A DNA stretch of 64,000 nt from Amycolatopsis kentuckyensis (GTDB lineage: Bacteria; Actinomycetota; Actinomycetes; Mycobacteriales; Pseudonocardiaceae), in contig NZ_MUMI01000024.1 of assembly GCF_002155975.1 (NCBI RefSeq), positions 35,725 through 99,724 on the forward strand, read 5' to 3'. The stretch's first letter is position 1, and every line of letters starts with the position of its first letter. This document shows, piece after piece, positions 39,414-48,673 of this stretch. The notes beneath the pieces were generated by a model. That model did no database searches. It saw only the letters and a list, made by a program, of their open reading frames with translations, and had not been told where the DNA came from. The position numbers and the translations under genes were made by a program.

Positions 39414-40628
39414 ATGACCACCGTGCTCGTCGTCGGTGCTGGTCAGAGCGGGTTCCAGGCCGTGGCTTCGCTGCGGGACCGGGGCTTCGCCGGCCGGGTC
39501 GTGCTGGTCGGGGACGAGCCGGGCGTGCCGTACCAGCGGCCGCCGCTGTCGAAGGCCTACCTCGCCGGGACCGCCGGGCTGGAGCAGCTGCACCTGCGTG
39601 GCGAGGACTTCTTCGCCGAGAAGGACATCGAGCTGGTCGAAGGCCGCGTGCGGAGCATCGACCGCGAGGCGCGGAAAGCGAAGCTCGAAGACGGCCGCGA
39701 CCTGGACTACGACTTCCTGGTCCTGGCCACCGGCGCCCGCAACCGGACGCTGCCCGTGCCCGGCGCGGACCTGCCGGGCGTGCTGACCCTGCGCACCCGC
39801 GACGACGCCGACCGCCTCCGCGCGTCCCTCGGGCAGGCCGGAAACGTCGTCGTGGCCGGTGGCGGATTCATCGGGCTGGAGTTCGCCTCGCACGCCGGCC
39901 GCCCGGTGACGATCGTCGAGGCGCAGGACCGGCTGCTCAACCGCGTCGCCACGCCGGAGATCTCCGCCTACTTCGCCGACCTGCACCGCACCGCCGGGCA
40001 CACGGTGCTGCTCGGCCAGGGCGTCGCGGCGCTGCACGGCGACGGGCACGTCCGCGAGGTCGAGCTGACCGACGGCACCCGGCTGCCCGCCGACCTGGTC
40101 GTCGTCGCCGTCGGGGTGGTCCCCGACACCGCGCTCGCCGAGGCCGCCGGCCTGCCGGTGCGCAACGGCGTCGTCGTCGACGCGCACCTGCGGACGGCCG
40201 ACGAGCGGATCTTCGCCATCGGCGACTGCGCCAACTTCCCGTGCGTGCAGGCCGGCGCCGAGACCCGGCTGGAGTCCGTGCAGAACGCCGTCGACCAGGC
40301 CCGCTGCGTGGCCGCGGCGATCACCGGCACCGCCGAGCCGTACGCCAGCCTGCCCTGGTTCTGGACCGACCAGGCGGGCGCCAAGCTGCAGATCGCCGGG
40401 ATCCTCTCGGGGGCGGACCGGACGGTGGTCGCGGGCGACCCGGCCGAGGGCAAGTTCTCCGTGCTGTCCTTCCGCGACGACGTCCTCATCGCCGTCGAGT
40501 CGGTGAACCGGCCCGCCGACCACATCGCCGCGCGCCGCCTGTTCACCGCCGAGCCGAAGCCCGCGTACGCCGACCTCGAAGCCAGCGCCTTCGACCTCAA
40601 GGCGCACCTGAAGTCGCGAGCGGCGTGA
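39414..40628 (+). CDS. FAD/NAD(P)-dependent ferredoxin reductase-like oxidoreductase
   Basis: The 404-residue protein has the FAD-binding GAGQSGFQAV motif at the N-terminus, PYQRPPLSKAYL, an NAD-binding VVAGGGFIGLEFA segment near residue 148, and IFAIGDCANFP before the C-terminal domain (LPWFWTDQAGAKLQIAG). It belongs to the rubredoxin/ferredoxin reductase group that feeds electrons to P450 or ring-hydroxylating oxygenases. No such partner is adjacent; pobA, which follows in a TGATG overlap, uses NAD(P)H itself. AGGAGAAGG precedes the ATG. Confidence 0.9.
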   Translation: MTTVLVVGAGQSGFQAVASLRDRGFAGRVVLVGDEPGVPYQRPPLSKAYLAGTAGLEQLHLRGEDFFAEKDIELVEGRVRSIDREARKAKLEDGRDLDYDFLVLATGARNRTLPVPGADLPGVLTLRTRDDADRLRASLGQAGNVVVAGGGFIGLEFASHAGRPVTIVEAQDRLLNRVATPEISAYFADLHRTAGHTVLLGQGVAALHGDGHVREVELTDGTRLPADLVVVAVGVVPDTALAEAAGLPVRNGVVVDAHLRTADERIFAIGDCANFPCVQAGAETRLESVQNAVDQARCVAAAITGTAEPYASLPWFWTDQAGAKLQIAGILSGADRTVVAGDPAEGKFSVLSFRDDVLIAVESVNRPADHIAARRLFTAEPKPAYADLEASAFDLKAHLKSRAA

Positions 40629-41800
40629 TGCGCACGCAGGTCGCGGTCATCGGCGCCGGCCCGGCCGGGCTGCTGCTGTCGTTCCTCCTGCACGAAGCCG
40701 GGATCGACTGCGTGGTCCTGGAAGCCCGCGACCGCGAGTACGTCCGGCAGCGCGTGCGGGCCGGGGTCTGCGAGCAGCCGACCGTCGAACTGCTGACGTC
40801 GCTGGGCCTCGGCGAGCGGCTGGCCGCCGAAGGCATGCCGCACGAGGGGCTGTCGCTGCGGTTCGACCGCGCCGACCACCGGATCGCCCTCACCGAGCTG
40901 ACCGGGAAGACGATCACCGTCTACGGGCAGCAGGAGATCGTCAAGGACCTCATCGACGCGCACGAGGCCCGCGGGTACCCGATCTCGTTCGAGGTCTCGG
41001 ACGTCGAACTGTCCGATGTGGACACCGAGCGGCCGCGGGTCCGTTACGTGGACGGCGAAGGCGGCGCGCAGGTCATCGAGTGCGACGCCGTGGCGGGCTG
41101 CGACGGCTTCCACGGCATCTCTCGTCCATCCATTCCGGACAGTGCACTGGCGGTGTACGAACGCGAGTACCCGTTCGCGTGGCTGGGTGTTCTGGCGCGG
41201 ACACCGCCGTCGCACCACGAGCTGATCTACGTCCATCACGAACGCGGGTTCGCGCTGCACAGCATGCGGACGCCGGAGATCACCCGCCTCTACCTCCAGG
41301 TCGATCCCCACGACGACCTGGCGAACTGGTCCGACGACCGGATCTGGGCCGAGCTGACCGCGCGGCTCGAGGTCGAGGGCGACTTCACCCTGCGCGAAGG
41401 CCCGATCCTCGACAAGGGCATCACGCCGATGCGCAGCTTCGTCGCCGAGCCGCTGCGGCACGGGCGGCTGTTCCTGGCCGGCGACGCCGCGCACATCGTC
41501 CCGCCGACCGGCGCGAAGGGCATGAACCTGGCCATCGCCGACGTCCGGGTGCTGGCGCGGGCCCTGGAAGCGCTGCTGCGCGGGGACGAGTCCCTCGCCG
41601 CGGCCTACTCGGACACCTGCCTGCGCCGGGTGTGGCGGGCGGAGCACTTCTCCTGGTTCATGACGACGATGCTGCACACGGACCCGCACGCCGACGGCTT
41701 CGCGCGACAGCTGCAGCTGTCGCAGCTGCGCTACACGACGTCGTCGCGCGCGGCGGCGACCAGCCTGGCCGAGAACTACGTGGGCCTGCCGTTCGCCTGA
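40628..41800 (+). CDS. pobA: 4-hydroxybenzoate 3-monooxygenase
   Basis: The 390-residue flavoprotein has GAGPAGLLLSFLL, the substrate-region segment RVRAGVCEQPTVELLTSLGL, and the second FAD motif LFLAGDAAHIVPPTGAKGMNLAIADV, which together are typical of PobA. It hydroxylates 4-hydroxybenzoate to protocatechuate with NAD(P)H and oxygen. No ring-cleavage genes lie nearby, so the rest of the beta-ketoadipate pathway must be elsewhere. It is coupled to the reductase-like gene and probably regulated by the IclR protein upstream. Confidence 0.92.
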   Translation: MRTQVAVIGAGPAGLLLSFLLHEAGIDCVVLEARDREYVRQRVRAGVCEQPTVELLTSLGLGERLAAEGMPHEGLSLRFDRADHRIALTELTGKTITVYGQQEIVKDLIDAHEARGYPISFEVSDVELSDVDTERPRVRYVDGEGGAQVIECDAVAGCDGFHGISRPSIPDSALAVYEREYPFAWLGVLARTPPSHHELIYVHHERGFALHSMRTPEITRLYLQVDPHDDLANWSDDRIWAELTARLEVEGDFTLREGPILDKGITPMRSFVAEPLRHGRLFLAGDAAHIVPPTGAKGMNLAIADVRVLARALEALLRGDESLAAAYSDTCLRRVWRAEHFSWFMTTMLHTDPHADGFARQLQLSQLRYTTSSRAAATSLAENYVGLPFA

Positions 41801-41803
41801 GAT

Positions 41804-41850
41804 CGTCAACTCGTGGTTGACGCACTGAAATCGTCAACCTACAGTTGACG
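41804..41850. promoter_or_regulatory. Two copies of a GTCAAC/GTTGAC operator before HTH-ClpN gene
   Basis: CGTCAAC-N5-GTTGACG occurs at 41804-41822 and again at 41832-41850, two bases before the ATG at 41853. The same motif pair precedes the related gene at 61090. Confidence 0.8.
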
Positions 41851-41852
41851 CT

Positions 41853-42587
41853 ATGACCCTGCCGACCAACATCAAGCTCGACGACCTCATCAACGCCATC
41901 AAGAGCAACGAGAAGGACGCCCTGGCCCAGCTGACCGACGCGGTCTACGTGGGCCAGCACCTCGGTGAGGTGGCCGACCACCTGATCGGCCACTTCGTCG
42001 ACCAGGCCCGGCGGTCCGGGGCGTCCTGGACCGACATCGGCGCCAGCATGGGTGTCACGAAACAGGCCGCCCAGAAGCGGTTCGTGCCGAAGGTCGACGC
42101 CGGCGGCGACCCGGGCGGCGCCATCGAGCGCGTCTACGGCCGCTACACCGACCGGGCCCGGCACGTCGTCGTCGAGGCCCAGAAGGCGGCCGCGGAGCAC
42201 GCCAGCCCGGAGATCGACACCGTGCACATCGTGCTCGGCCTGCTCACCGAGCCCGCCGCGCTGGCGGCCGGGGCGATCCTGGCCCAGGGCGTGCAACTCG
42301 ACGCCGTCCGCGAAGCCGCCGAGGCGCGGCTGCCCGAGCCGGTCGACCCGGCGCCGAACGTGGTCCCGTTCTCCGCCGCCGCCAAGAAGACCCTCGAGCT
42401 GACCATGCGCGAAGGGCTGCGGCTCGGGCACAACTACATCGGCACCGAGCACATGCTGCTGGCGCTGCTGGAACAGGGCGAAGGCACCGGTTTCGAGGTG
42501 CTCGACGGCCTGGGCGTCAAGAAGGACAAGGCCGAGGCGAAGATCGTGGAGGTGCTGGCGGAGCTCCTCGCCGCCCGGGGGCAATGA
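41853..42587 (+). CDS. Fused helix-turn-helix and ClpN-repeat protein
   Basis: The 244-residue protein has an N-terminal helical part with a helix-turn-helix (ASWTDIGASMGVTKQAAQKRF) and two Clp N-terminal repeats (RARHVVVEAQKAAAEHASPEIDTVHIVLGLL and KKTLELTMREGLRLGHNYIGTEHMLLALLEQ). No AAA+ ATPase part follows. It may be a transcription regulator that senses Clp substrates or an adaptor. The double operator covering its start suggests autoregulation. A split version of the same protein is encoded at 61090-61826. Confidence 0.82.
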   Translation: MTLPTNIKLDDLINAIKSNEKDALAQLTDAVYVGQHLGEVADHLIGHFVDQARRSGASWTDIGASMGVTKQAAQKRFVPKVDAGGDPGGAIERVYGRYTDRARHVVVEAQKAAAEHASPEIDTVHIVLGLLTEPAALAAGAILAQGVQLDAVREAAEARLPEPVDPAPNVVPFSAAAKKTLELTMREGLRLGHNYIGTEHMLLALLEQGEGTGFEVLDGLGVKKDKAEAKIVEVLAELLAARGQ

Positions 42588-42640
42588 GGCTCCTGCTGGC
42601 TGCCGTGCTTCTCGCGGTGCTGCTGGTGACGCTGCTCTGA
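42584..42640 (+). CDS. Possible 18-residue membrane microprotein
   Basis: ATG 42584 overlaps the stop of the ClpN gene and encodes MRLLLAAVLLAVLLVTLL, a single hydrophobic helix. Translation coupling and the pure Leu/Val/Ala content support it; the tiny size and the overlap with the following hairpin argue against. Function unknown. Confidence 0.35.
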   Translation: MRLLLAAVLLAVLLVTLL

Positions 42641-42679
42641 CCGGGGGGGGGGCGAGGGGGCCGTCCCGGTCAGAGCAGC
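42631..42679. terminator. 15-bp perfect inverted repeat between convergent genes
   Basis: Bases 42631-42645 are exactly complementary to 42665-42679, with a 19-base G-rich loop containing a run of ten or more G. It separates the ClpN gene from gnd and probably terminates both. Confidence 0.75.
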
Positions 42680-42685
42680 GACTCC

Positions 42686-44125
42686 TCAGGCGTCGGACTC
42701 CGGGCGGCCGTCGGCGGCCCAGGCCGTGTGGAACGAACCTTCGCGGTCCACCCGGCGGTAGGTGTGGGCGCCGAAGAAGTCCCGCTGGCCCTGGACCAGC
42801 GCGGCCGGCAGCCGGTCCGCGCGGAGGCCGTCGTAGTAGGCCAGCGCCGTCGAGAAGCCCGGCGTCGGGATGCCGAGCTTGACCGCCGTCGAGATCACCG
42901 AGCGCCACGAGTCCTGCGCGTCCTCGACGGCCTTGCGGAAGCCGCCCGAGGTGAGCAGCGTCGGCAGCTCCGGCTCGTCGGCGTAGGCCGCGGTGATGTC
43001 GTTGAGGAACTTCGCGCGGATGATGCAGCCGCCGCGCCAGATCGAGGCGACCTTGCCGAGGTCGATGTCCCAGCCGTACTCGGTCGCGCCGGCCTGGATC
43101 TGGTTGAAGCCCTGCGCGTACGCGACGACCTTCGACGCGTACAGCGCCTGCTCGACGTCGTCGGCGAAACGCTCCAGCGCGGAACCCGACAGCGGTGCCG
43201 CCGACGGACCGCCGAGCCCGCGGGCCGCCGCGCGCAGCGACTTGGACCCGGACAGCGAACGCGCGAAGACGGCTTCGGCGATGCCCGAGATCGGCACACC
43301 CAGGTCGAGGCCGATCTGCACGGTCCAGCGGCCGGTGCCCTTCTGCTCGGCGGCGTCCTCGACGATGTCGACGAACGGCTTGCCGGACGCCTTGTCGACG
43401 TGCGCGAGCACGTCGGCGGTGATCTCGATCAGGTACGAGTCCAGCCGCCCGGTGTTCCACGTGCGGAACACGTCGGCGATCTCGGCCGGTGCGTAGCCGC
43501 CCGCGTGCCGGAGCAGGTCGAACGACTCCGCGATCAGCTGCATGTCGGCGTACTCGATGCCGTTGTGCACCATCTTGACGAAGTGGCCGGCCCCGTCCGC
43601 GCCGATGTGCGTGCAGCACGGCTCGCCGTCGACCTTCGCCGAGATGTCCTCGAACAGCGGGCCGAGCGACTCGTACGACTCCTTCGAGCCGCCGGGCATG
43701 ATGCTCGGCCCGTGCAGCGCGCCTTCCTCGCCGCCCGAGACGCCGCTGCCGACGAAGTGCAGCCCACGCTCGCGCAGCGCCTTCTCGCGGCGGCGCGTGT
43801 CGGCGAAGTGCGCGTTGCCGGCGTCGATGATGACGTCGCCCTCTTCGAGCAGCGGCGCGAACTCCTCGATGACGGCGTCCGTCGGGCCGCCCGCCTTGAC
43901 CATGATCACGACCTGCCGCGGCCGCTCCAGCGCGTTCACGAACTCCTGCGCGGAGTACGCCGGGATGAAGTCGCCCTCGTCGCCGAACTGGTCCACCAGC
44001 GCGCGGGTCCGCTCCTCGGACCGGTTGTGCAGGGCCACCGTGTGACCGTGCCGGGCCAGGTTGCGGGCCAGGTTGCGGCCCATGACCGCCAGGCCGGTGA
44101 CCCCGATGCTCGCCTTCTTGCTCAT
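42686..44125 (-). CDS. gnd: 6-phosphogluconate dehydrogenase, decarboxylating
   Basis: The 479-residue protein is a full-length Gnd. It shows the NADP-binding GLAVMGRNLARNL, the GGPTDAVIEEF loop, the GSGVSGGEEGALHGPSIMPGG segment of the active site, KMVHNGIEYADMQLIAE with the catalytic Lys, and RRVDREGSFHTAW near the end. It oxidises 6-phosphogluconate to ribulose 5-phosphate in the pentose phosphate pathway. Start ATG 44125 begins SKKASIGVTGL; the frame upstream is not Gnd-like. Confidence 0.96.
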   Translation of the reverse strand: MSKKASIGVTGLAVMGRNLARNLARHGHTVALHNRSEERTRALVDQFGDEGDFIPAYSAQEFVNALERPRQVVIMVKAGGPTDAVIEEFAPLLEEGDVIIDAGNAHFADTRRREKALRERGLHFVGSGVSGGEEGALHGPSIMPGGSKESYESLGPLFEDISAKVDGEPCCTHIGADGAGHFVKMVHNGIEYADMQLIAESFDLLRHAGGYAPAEIADVFRTWNTGRLDSYLIEITADVLAHVDKASGKPFVDIVEDAAEQKGTGRWTVQIGLDLGVPISGIAEAVFARSLSGSKSLRAAARGLGGPSAAPLSGSALERFADDVEQALYASKVVAYAQGFNQIQAGATEYGWDIDLGKVASIWRGGCIIRAKFLNDITAAYADEPELPTLLTSGGFRKAVEDAQDSWRSVISTAVKLGIPTPGFSTALAYYDGLRADRLPAALVQGQRDFFGAHTYRRVDREGSFHTAWAADGRPESDA

Positions 44126-44211
44126 CCGAATCCTTCCGAAGAACTCTCTCGATTCAGACCCTAGTCCGATCGAGGCCTCAAGGGAGGGCACGGAGGAGCA
44201 GCTCACCTAGT

Positions 44212-45132
44212 TCAGGAGAAGCAGCGGATGGGTCCCTTGTTGAACGCGAGCATGTCCGTGATCGCCGCCACGAGGTCGATCTGCGCGCCCCACTCGGCGC
44301 CGTCGAGCTCGGCGTACGCCCGGTGCAGGTTGCCCGGCAGCCGCTCCTGCTCGGTCAGCTCCGAGAACTGGCCGAGGTCGGTCTCTTTCGCCAGCTCCAG
44401 CGGCGACAGCCCCGCAGCCTTGCCCCGCTCGGCCGTCTTCTGGACGAAGGCGAGGTACTCGTCCACTTTGTCCACGATGTCCAGTCCGCACGGGCCGCCG
44501 TGGCCGGGCAGGATCACTTCCGGGTCGAGTTCCCGGATGACGTCGAGGCCCTTGCGCCACCCGGCCACCGAACCCATCAGCGCGAACGGGCTGCCGCCGT
44601 GGAACACCAGGTCACCGGCGTAGAGCACGCGCTGCGCCGGCAGCCAGACCAGGACGTCGTTGGTCGTGTGGGCCGCGTTCCCGGGGTGGATGAGCTGGAT
44701 CTCGACGTCCCTGGCGTAGAGGGTGAGCCGGTCGTCGAACACGATCTCGGGCGGCCGCGACTTCAGCTCGCCCCAGTCGCTGCCGACGAACACGCCCTCG
44801 TAGGTCTGGATGCCCTCGGCGACCAGCAGCTCGCGGGTCTTGCGGTGGCCGATCACCGCCGCGCCTTCGACCAGGTAGTTGCCGTTGGTGTGGTCGCCGT
44901 GGTGGTGGGTGTTCACCAGCGTCGTCACCGGGCTGCCGGTGGTCGCTCCGACCGCCGCGAGCAGCGCGCGCGTGCGGCGCTCGGTCGAGCAGGTGTCGAT
45001 CAGCACGGTGTGGTCGCCGGCGTCGACGAACCCGCAGTTGTTGATGTACCAGGAGCCGTCCGGCTGGACGTAGCCGTGGACCTGGTCGGCCAGCCGGGTG
45101 ACGGCGGCGGCGGAAGGCGAGCGATCGGTCAC
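44212..45132 (-). CDS. MBL-fold metallo-hydrolase
   Basis: The 306-residue protein has the metallo-beta-lactamase signature THHHGDHTNGN (HxHxDH), a downstream His (HPGNAAHTTND), the bridging Asp (VLYAGDLVFHGG) and the last His (ILPGHGGPCG). All metal ligands are present. The closest groups are glyoxalase-II-like and SoxH-type hydrolases; the substrate is unknown. Start is GTG 45132. It lies before gnd on the same strand with an 86-base gap. It is divergent from the XRE gene. Confidence 0.88.
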   Translation of the reverse strand: MTDRSPSAAAVTRLADQVHGYVQPDGSWYINNCGFVDAGDHTVLIDTCSTERRTRALLAAVGATTGSPVTTLVNTHHHGDHTNGNYLVEGAAVIGHRKTRELLVAEGIQTYEGVFVGSDWGELKSRPPEIVFDDRLTLYARDVEIQLIHPGNAAHTTNDVLVWLPAQRVLYAGDLVFHGGSPFALMGSVAGWRKGLDVIRELDPEVILPGHGGPCGLDIVDKVDEYLAFVQKTAERGKAAGLSPLELAKETDLGQFSELTEQERLPGNLHRAYAELDGAEWGAQIDLVAAITDMLAFNKGPIRCFS

Positions 45133-45368
45133 GGGGCCACTATGCCCGAGACGGGGCTCCGCCGGTTGGCGGAATAATTCGGAATTTCGCTGGTCCAGGC
45201 GAGTGATACCGCAGGTGACTGGCATTCTGCGGCGTTTCCTGGAACGCTGCGCGATGTCATCATCGAGATCCGCAAGGTGAAGCACTAACCTGGGTGGGTT
45301 CGATAGTTCGCGCGCGACGGCGACCGGGAGGCCGCCGTCGCTTGGTAGTGGTCCGGGAGAGCAGGGCG

Positions 45369-46232
45369 ATGGCCAGCACCGTCACCTCGCGCCGGAAGCA
45401 GCTCGGGAACGAGCTCCGGCATGCCCGCACCGCGGCGCGGATGACACAGCAGCAGGTCGCCGAGGTCCTCGGCTGCACCCAGGGCAAGGTCAACAAGATC
45501 GAGTCCGGTGCCGTCGGGGTGAAGCTCGGGGATGTGCGATCCATGCTGAACGCGTTCGGGATCAACGGCGAAGAGGCCGACACGCTGATGAACCTGGCGC
45601 GGGCCGCCGCCGGGCAGCGCGGCCACTGGTCCGGCTACCGCTCGGTGGTGCCGCACTGGTTCCGCACCTTCACCGACCTGGAGCCCGCGGCCGCGGAGAT
45701 CCTCACCTGGCACGGTGAGCGCATCCCGGGCCCGCTGCAGTCCGAGCACTACATGCTCAAGCAGTTCACCGAGGCCGGCGCGACGGACGTGACGTCGCTG
45801 GTCCGCAACCGCCTCGACCGCAAGGCGGTGTTCGAGCAGCAGCAGCCGCCGTACTACCGCTTCATCATCAGCGAAGGCGCGCTGCGCCGGGCACCCGGCG
45901 GGTACGCGCCCGCGGTGATGCTCGACCAGGTCGAGCACCTGCTCTCGCTCGAGAAGCACCCGCGGGTCTACGTGCACGTACTCCCGTTCGGCGCGCGGCT
46001 GGCCGCGGTGCCCAACGACTTCACGATCATGCGGTTCCCGGACCGCACCCGCGACTTCGTCTACATCGAGCACTCCGCCGGCGGCCTGTACCTCGACGAC
46101 GTCAAGGACTTCAACATCTTCGTCGACTCGTGGGACAGGCTGCGGGGAGCCGCGCTGGAGCGCCAGGAGACCCGGCAGTTCCTCAAGGAGCTTGCGGAGG
46201 GTTACCGCGCCCAGATGCAGCAGCTCCAATAG
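45369..46232 (+). CDS. XRE-family regulator with DUF5753 domain
   Basis: The 287-residue protein has an N-terminal XRE helix-turn-helix (LRHARTAARMTQQQVAEVLGCTQGKVNKIES) and a C-terminal DUF5753 domain (LTWHGERIPGPLQSEHYMLKQF...RNRLDRKAVF...FIISEGALRR). Such proteins are numerous in actinobacteria and often pair with DUF397 proteins in development and antibiotic control. A DUF397 gene is present at 49358, and DUF574 methyltransferases follow directly. The start ATG 45369 is preceded by GGGAG. Confidence 0.92.
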   Translation: MASTVTSRRKQLGNELRHARTAARMTQQQVAEVLGCTQGKVNKIESGAVGVKLGDVRSMLNAFGINGEEADTLMNLARAAAGQRGHWSGYRSVVPHWFRTFTDLEPAAAEILTWHGERIPGPLQSEHYMLKQFTEAGATDVTSLVRNRLDRKAVFEQQQPPYYRFIISEGALRRAPGGYAPAVMLDQVEHLLSLEKHPRVYVHVLPFGARLAAVPNDFTIMRFPDRTRDFVYIEHSAGGLYLDDVKDFNIFVDSWDRLRGAALERQETRQFLKELAEGYRAQMQQLQ

Positions 46233-46333
46233 GGCGAACGGCGGCGTCAGCTGTCCCGAGCGGTGAACAACTGTCGGTAGAGTGGGTCTGTTGCGCTCGA
46301 AACCCACCGGAAGTGCCGCCCGAAGGGGACATC

Positions 46334-47185
46334 GTGGACCCCGACTTCCTCCCCGACGCCATCGACCTCGACCGGCCGAACATCGCGCGCATCTACGACT
46401 GGGCCCTCGGCGGCACCGCGAACTGGGCGATCGACCGGCAGTTCGGCGAGCAGGCCGTGCAGGCGTTCCCCCTGGCGAAAACGCTCGCCCGCAGCAACCG
46501 CGCCTTCCTCGGCCGGGCCGTGCGCTACTGCCTTTCCGAGGGCATCACGCAGTTCCTCGACCTCGGCTCCGGCATCCCGACCGCCGGCAACGTGCACGAG
46601 GTGGCCGACGACCACGTCGACGACAGCCGGTGCGTCTACGTCGACAACGAGCCGGTGGCCGTCGCGCACGGCCGGATGCTCCTCGAAGAGGCCGGCGACC
46701 CCGAACGCCACGCCGTGCTGCACGCCGACCTGCGCGACGCGGGCGAGGTCTGGGAAGCCGCGCTCGCCACCGGCGTGCTCGACCCGGACCGGCCGATCTG
46801 CCTGCTGACCGTGGCGGTGCTGCACTTCCTGCCGGACGTCACCGGCGTGCGCGAAGCCATCCGCGACTACCGGACGCTGCTGGCGCCCGGGTCGGCGTAC
46901 GTGCTTTCGCACGCGACCGAATCCGGCGTCGAAGGCGACGAGCTGGCGCAGATCAGGAAGCTCGTGAAGCTGTCCGAACGGTCGAGTTCGCCCGCGGTTT
47001 CCCGGTCCCTCGACGAGATCGCCGCGTTCTTCGGTACCTTCGACGTCGTCGAGCCCGGGATCGTGCCTGTGGGAGAGTGGCGCCCTGAGCCCGGCGCCGC
47101 CACGGTCCCCCTCGCGAGCGTGGTCGGCGGTGTCGGCCGCAAGCCTGGAGGACGCAATGACGACGCAGGACCCCGAAGCCCCTGA
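46334..47185 (+). CDS. DUF574 (SAV2177-type) SAM-dependent methyltransferase, copy 1
   Basis: The 283-residue product starts at GTG 46334 with GAAGGGG upstream. It shows the family signature: DLDRPNIARIYDWALGGTANWAIDRQFGE, then QFLDLGSGIPTAGNVHEVA (SAM-binding), VYVDNEPVAVAHG and the C-terminal VVEPGIVPVGEWRPE. The methyl acceptor is unknown. Its 3' end overlaps the next paralogue by 29 bases. The two are about two-thirds alike by eye, a tandem duplication. Confidence 0.88.
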   Translation: MDPDFLPDAIDLDRPNIARIYDWALGGTANWAIDRQFGEQAVQAFPLAKTLARSNRAFLGRAVRYCLSEGITQFLDLGSGIPTAGNVHEVADDHVDDSRCVYVDNEPVAVAHGRMLLEEAGDPERHAVLHADLRDAGEVWEAALATGVLDPDRPICLLTVAVLHFLPDVTGVREAIRDYRTLLAPGSAYVLSHATESGVEGDELAQIRKLVKLSERSSSPAVSRSLDEIAAFFGTFDVVEPGIVPVGEWRPEPGAATVPLASVVGGVGRKPGGRNDDAGPRSP

Positions 47186-48005
47186 AGGTGTGGACCTGGA
47201 CCGGCCGAACGCGGCCCGCATCTACGACTGGTTCCTCGGCGGCGACGCCAACTGGGCCATCGACCGCCAGTTCGGCGAGCAGGCGGTCAAGACGTTCCCG
47301 ATGATCAAGACCGTCGCGCGCGCCGGCCGCGACTTCCTCGGCCGCGGCGTGCGGTACCTGGCGCGCAACGGTGTCGACCAGTTCCTCGACCTCGGCTCCG
47401 GCGTCCCGACCGTCGGCAACGTCCACGAAGTCGCGACGGACGTGAACCCGAACGCCCGGTGCGTGTACGTCGACAACGAGCCGGTCGCGGTGGCCCACTC
47501 CCAGATCCTGCTGGAGAAGGAAGGCGTCGCGGGGCGGCACGCGGTGCTGCAGGGCGACCTGCGCGACCCGGCCGACATCTGGAAGCGCGCGCTCGACACC
47601 GGCGTCCTCGACCCGAACCGCCCGATCGGCCTGATCATGGTCGGCGTCCTGTACTTCCTCGGCGCCGACGAGCCGGTGGCCCAGACCATCCGGAAGTACC
47701 TGTCGCTGCTGCCGTCCGGCTCGTACTTCCTGTCCTCGCACCTGACGGACGACGGCCTGCACGAGATGGCCGACGCGGACAGCCGCGAGACGATCATGAA
47801 GCAGTACAACAAGTCGAGCACGCCGCTGCACCTGCGCAGCCGGGCCGAGTTCACGTCGTTCTTCGAGGGACTGGAGCTGGTGGAGCCGGGCATCGTCTAC
47901 CTGCCGGAGTGGCACCCGGAGGAGATCGAGTCCAGGGCCACGAAGAAGCTCGCGAACGACCCGGCGTTCGTCGGTCACCTCTGCGGCCTCGGCCGCAAGC
48001 CGTGA
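47157..48005 (+). CDS. DUF574 (SAV2177-type) SAM-dependent methyltransferase, copy 2
   Basis: The 282-residue product repeats the same signatures (DLDRPNAARIYDWFLGGDANWAIDRQFGE, QFLDLGSGVPTVGNVHEVA, VYVDNEPVAVAHS, LVEPGIVYLPEWHPE). It starts inside the end of copy 1 (TGGAGGA upstream) and is followed with a GTGA overlap by a third, unrelated methyltransferase. Co-expression of three methyltransferases behind an XRE-DUF5753 regulator is notable. Confidence 0.88.
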   Translation: MTTQDPEAPEGVDLDRPNAARIYDWFLGGDANWAIDRQFGEQAVKTFPMIKTVARAGRDFLGRGVRYLARNGVDQFLDLGSGVPTVGNVHEVATDVNPNARCVYVDNEPVAVAHSQILLEKEGVAGRHAVLQGDLRDPADIWKRALDTGVLDPNRPIGLIMVGVLYFLGADEPVAQTIRKYLSLLPSGSYFLSSHLTDDGLHEMADADSRETIMKQYNKSSTPLHLRSRAEFTSFFEGLELVEPGIVYLPEWHPEEIESRATKKLANDPAFVGHLCGLGRKP

Positions 48006-48610
48006 CGGCCGCGGCCTACGACGCGATCGCCGACCAGTACGCGGAATTCGCCGCCGAGGTCTGGGACAAGCACCCGCTGGAGCGGGCGGTGTGGACGGCG
48101 TTCGCGGATTCCGTCCGCGGCCACGCCCCGGTCGCCGACCTGGGCTGCGGTCCCGGCCACCTCACGGCGCACCTGCGTTCGCTGGGACTGGACGCGTTCG
48201 GCGTCGACCTGTCCCCGGCCATGATCGCGCTCGCCAAGGCCGCTCATCCGGACCTGCGGTTCGAGGTGGGGTCCATGGCGGCGCTGGAGCTGCCGGACGC
48301 GTCGCTCGCCGGGATCCTGTCGTGGTACTCGGTGATCCACGCGCCGCCGTCGGAGGTGCCGGGGTACTTCGCCGAATTCGCCCGAACGTTGGCGTCCGGC
48401 GGTCACGTTCTGTTGGGGTGCTTCGCATCGCGGGGCGGCCCGCTGACGACGTTCGATCACAAGGTGACGACGGCCTACTGCTGGCCGCTGGACGAACTGG
48501 CGGGGATCGCGGCCGCGGCGGGGCTCACCGAGGTGGGGCGGGTGTACCGCGAGCCGGGCGAGGGGGAGCGGCCGCTGCGGCACGGCAGCCTGCTGCTGCG
48601 AAAACCGTAA
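48002..48610 (+). CDS. Class I SAM-dependent methyltransferase
   Basis: The 202-residue protein has the standard Rossmann methyltransferase core: ADLGCGPGHLTAHL (motif I), FGVDLSPAMIALAKAAHP, the ASLAGILSWYSVIHAPP post-II region and GGHVLLGCF. It belongs to the methyltransferase-11/25 group of small-molecule enzymes; the substrate is unknown. The GTG start overlaps the DUF574 copy 2 stop. A strong terminator closes the operon. Confidence 0.88.
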   Translation: MTAAAYDAIADQYAEFAAEVWDKHPLERAVWTAFADSVRGHAPVADLGCGPGHLTAHLRSLGLDAFGVDLSPAMIALAKAAHPDLRFEVGSMAALELPDASLAGILSWYSVIHAPPSEVPGYFAEFARTLASGGHVLLGCFASRGGPLTTFDHKVTTAYCWPLDELAGIAAAAGLTEVGRVYREPGEGERPLRHGSLLLRKP

Positions 48611-48621
48611 CCCCGCACGGC

Positions 48622-48656
48622 AAGAGCCCCGGTTCCGCAGGAAACCGGGGCTCTTT
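48622..48656 (+). terminator. Terminator of the methyltransferase operon
   Basis: The stem AAGAGCCCCGGTT pairs perfectly with AACCGGGGCTCTT around a 9-base loop and is followed by TTTCG. It also faces the convergent gene at 48674. Confidence 0.92.
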
Positions 48657-48673
48657 CGTGGTGGTACGGCAGT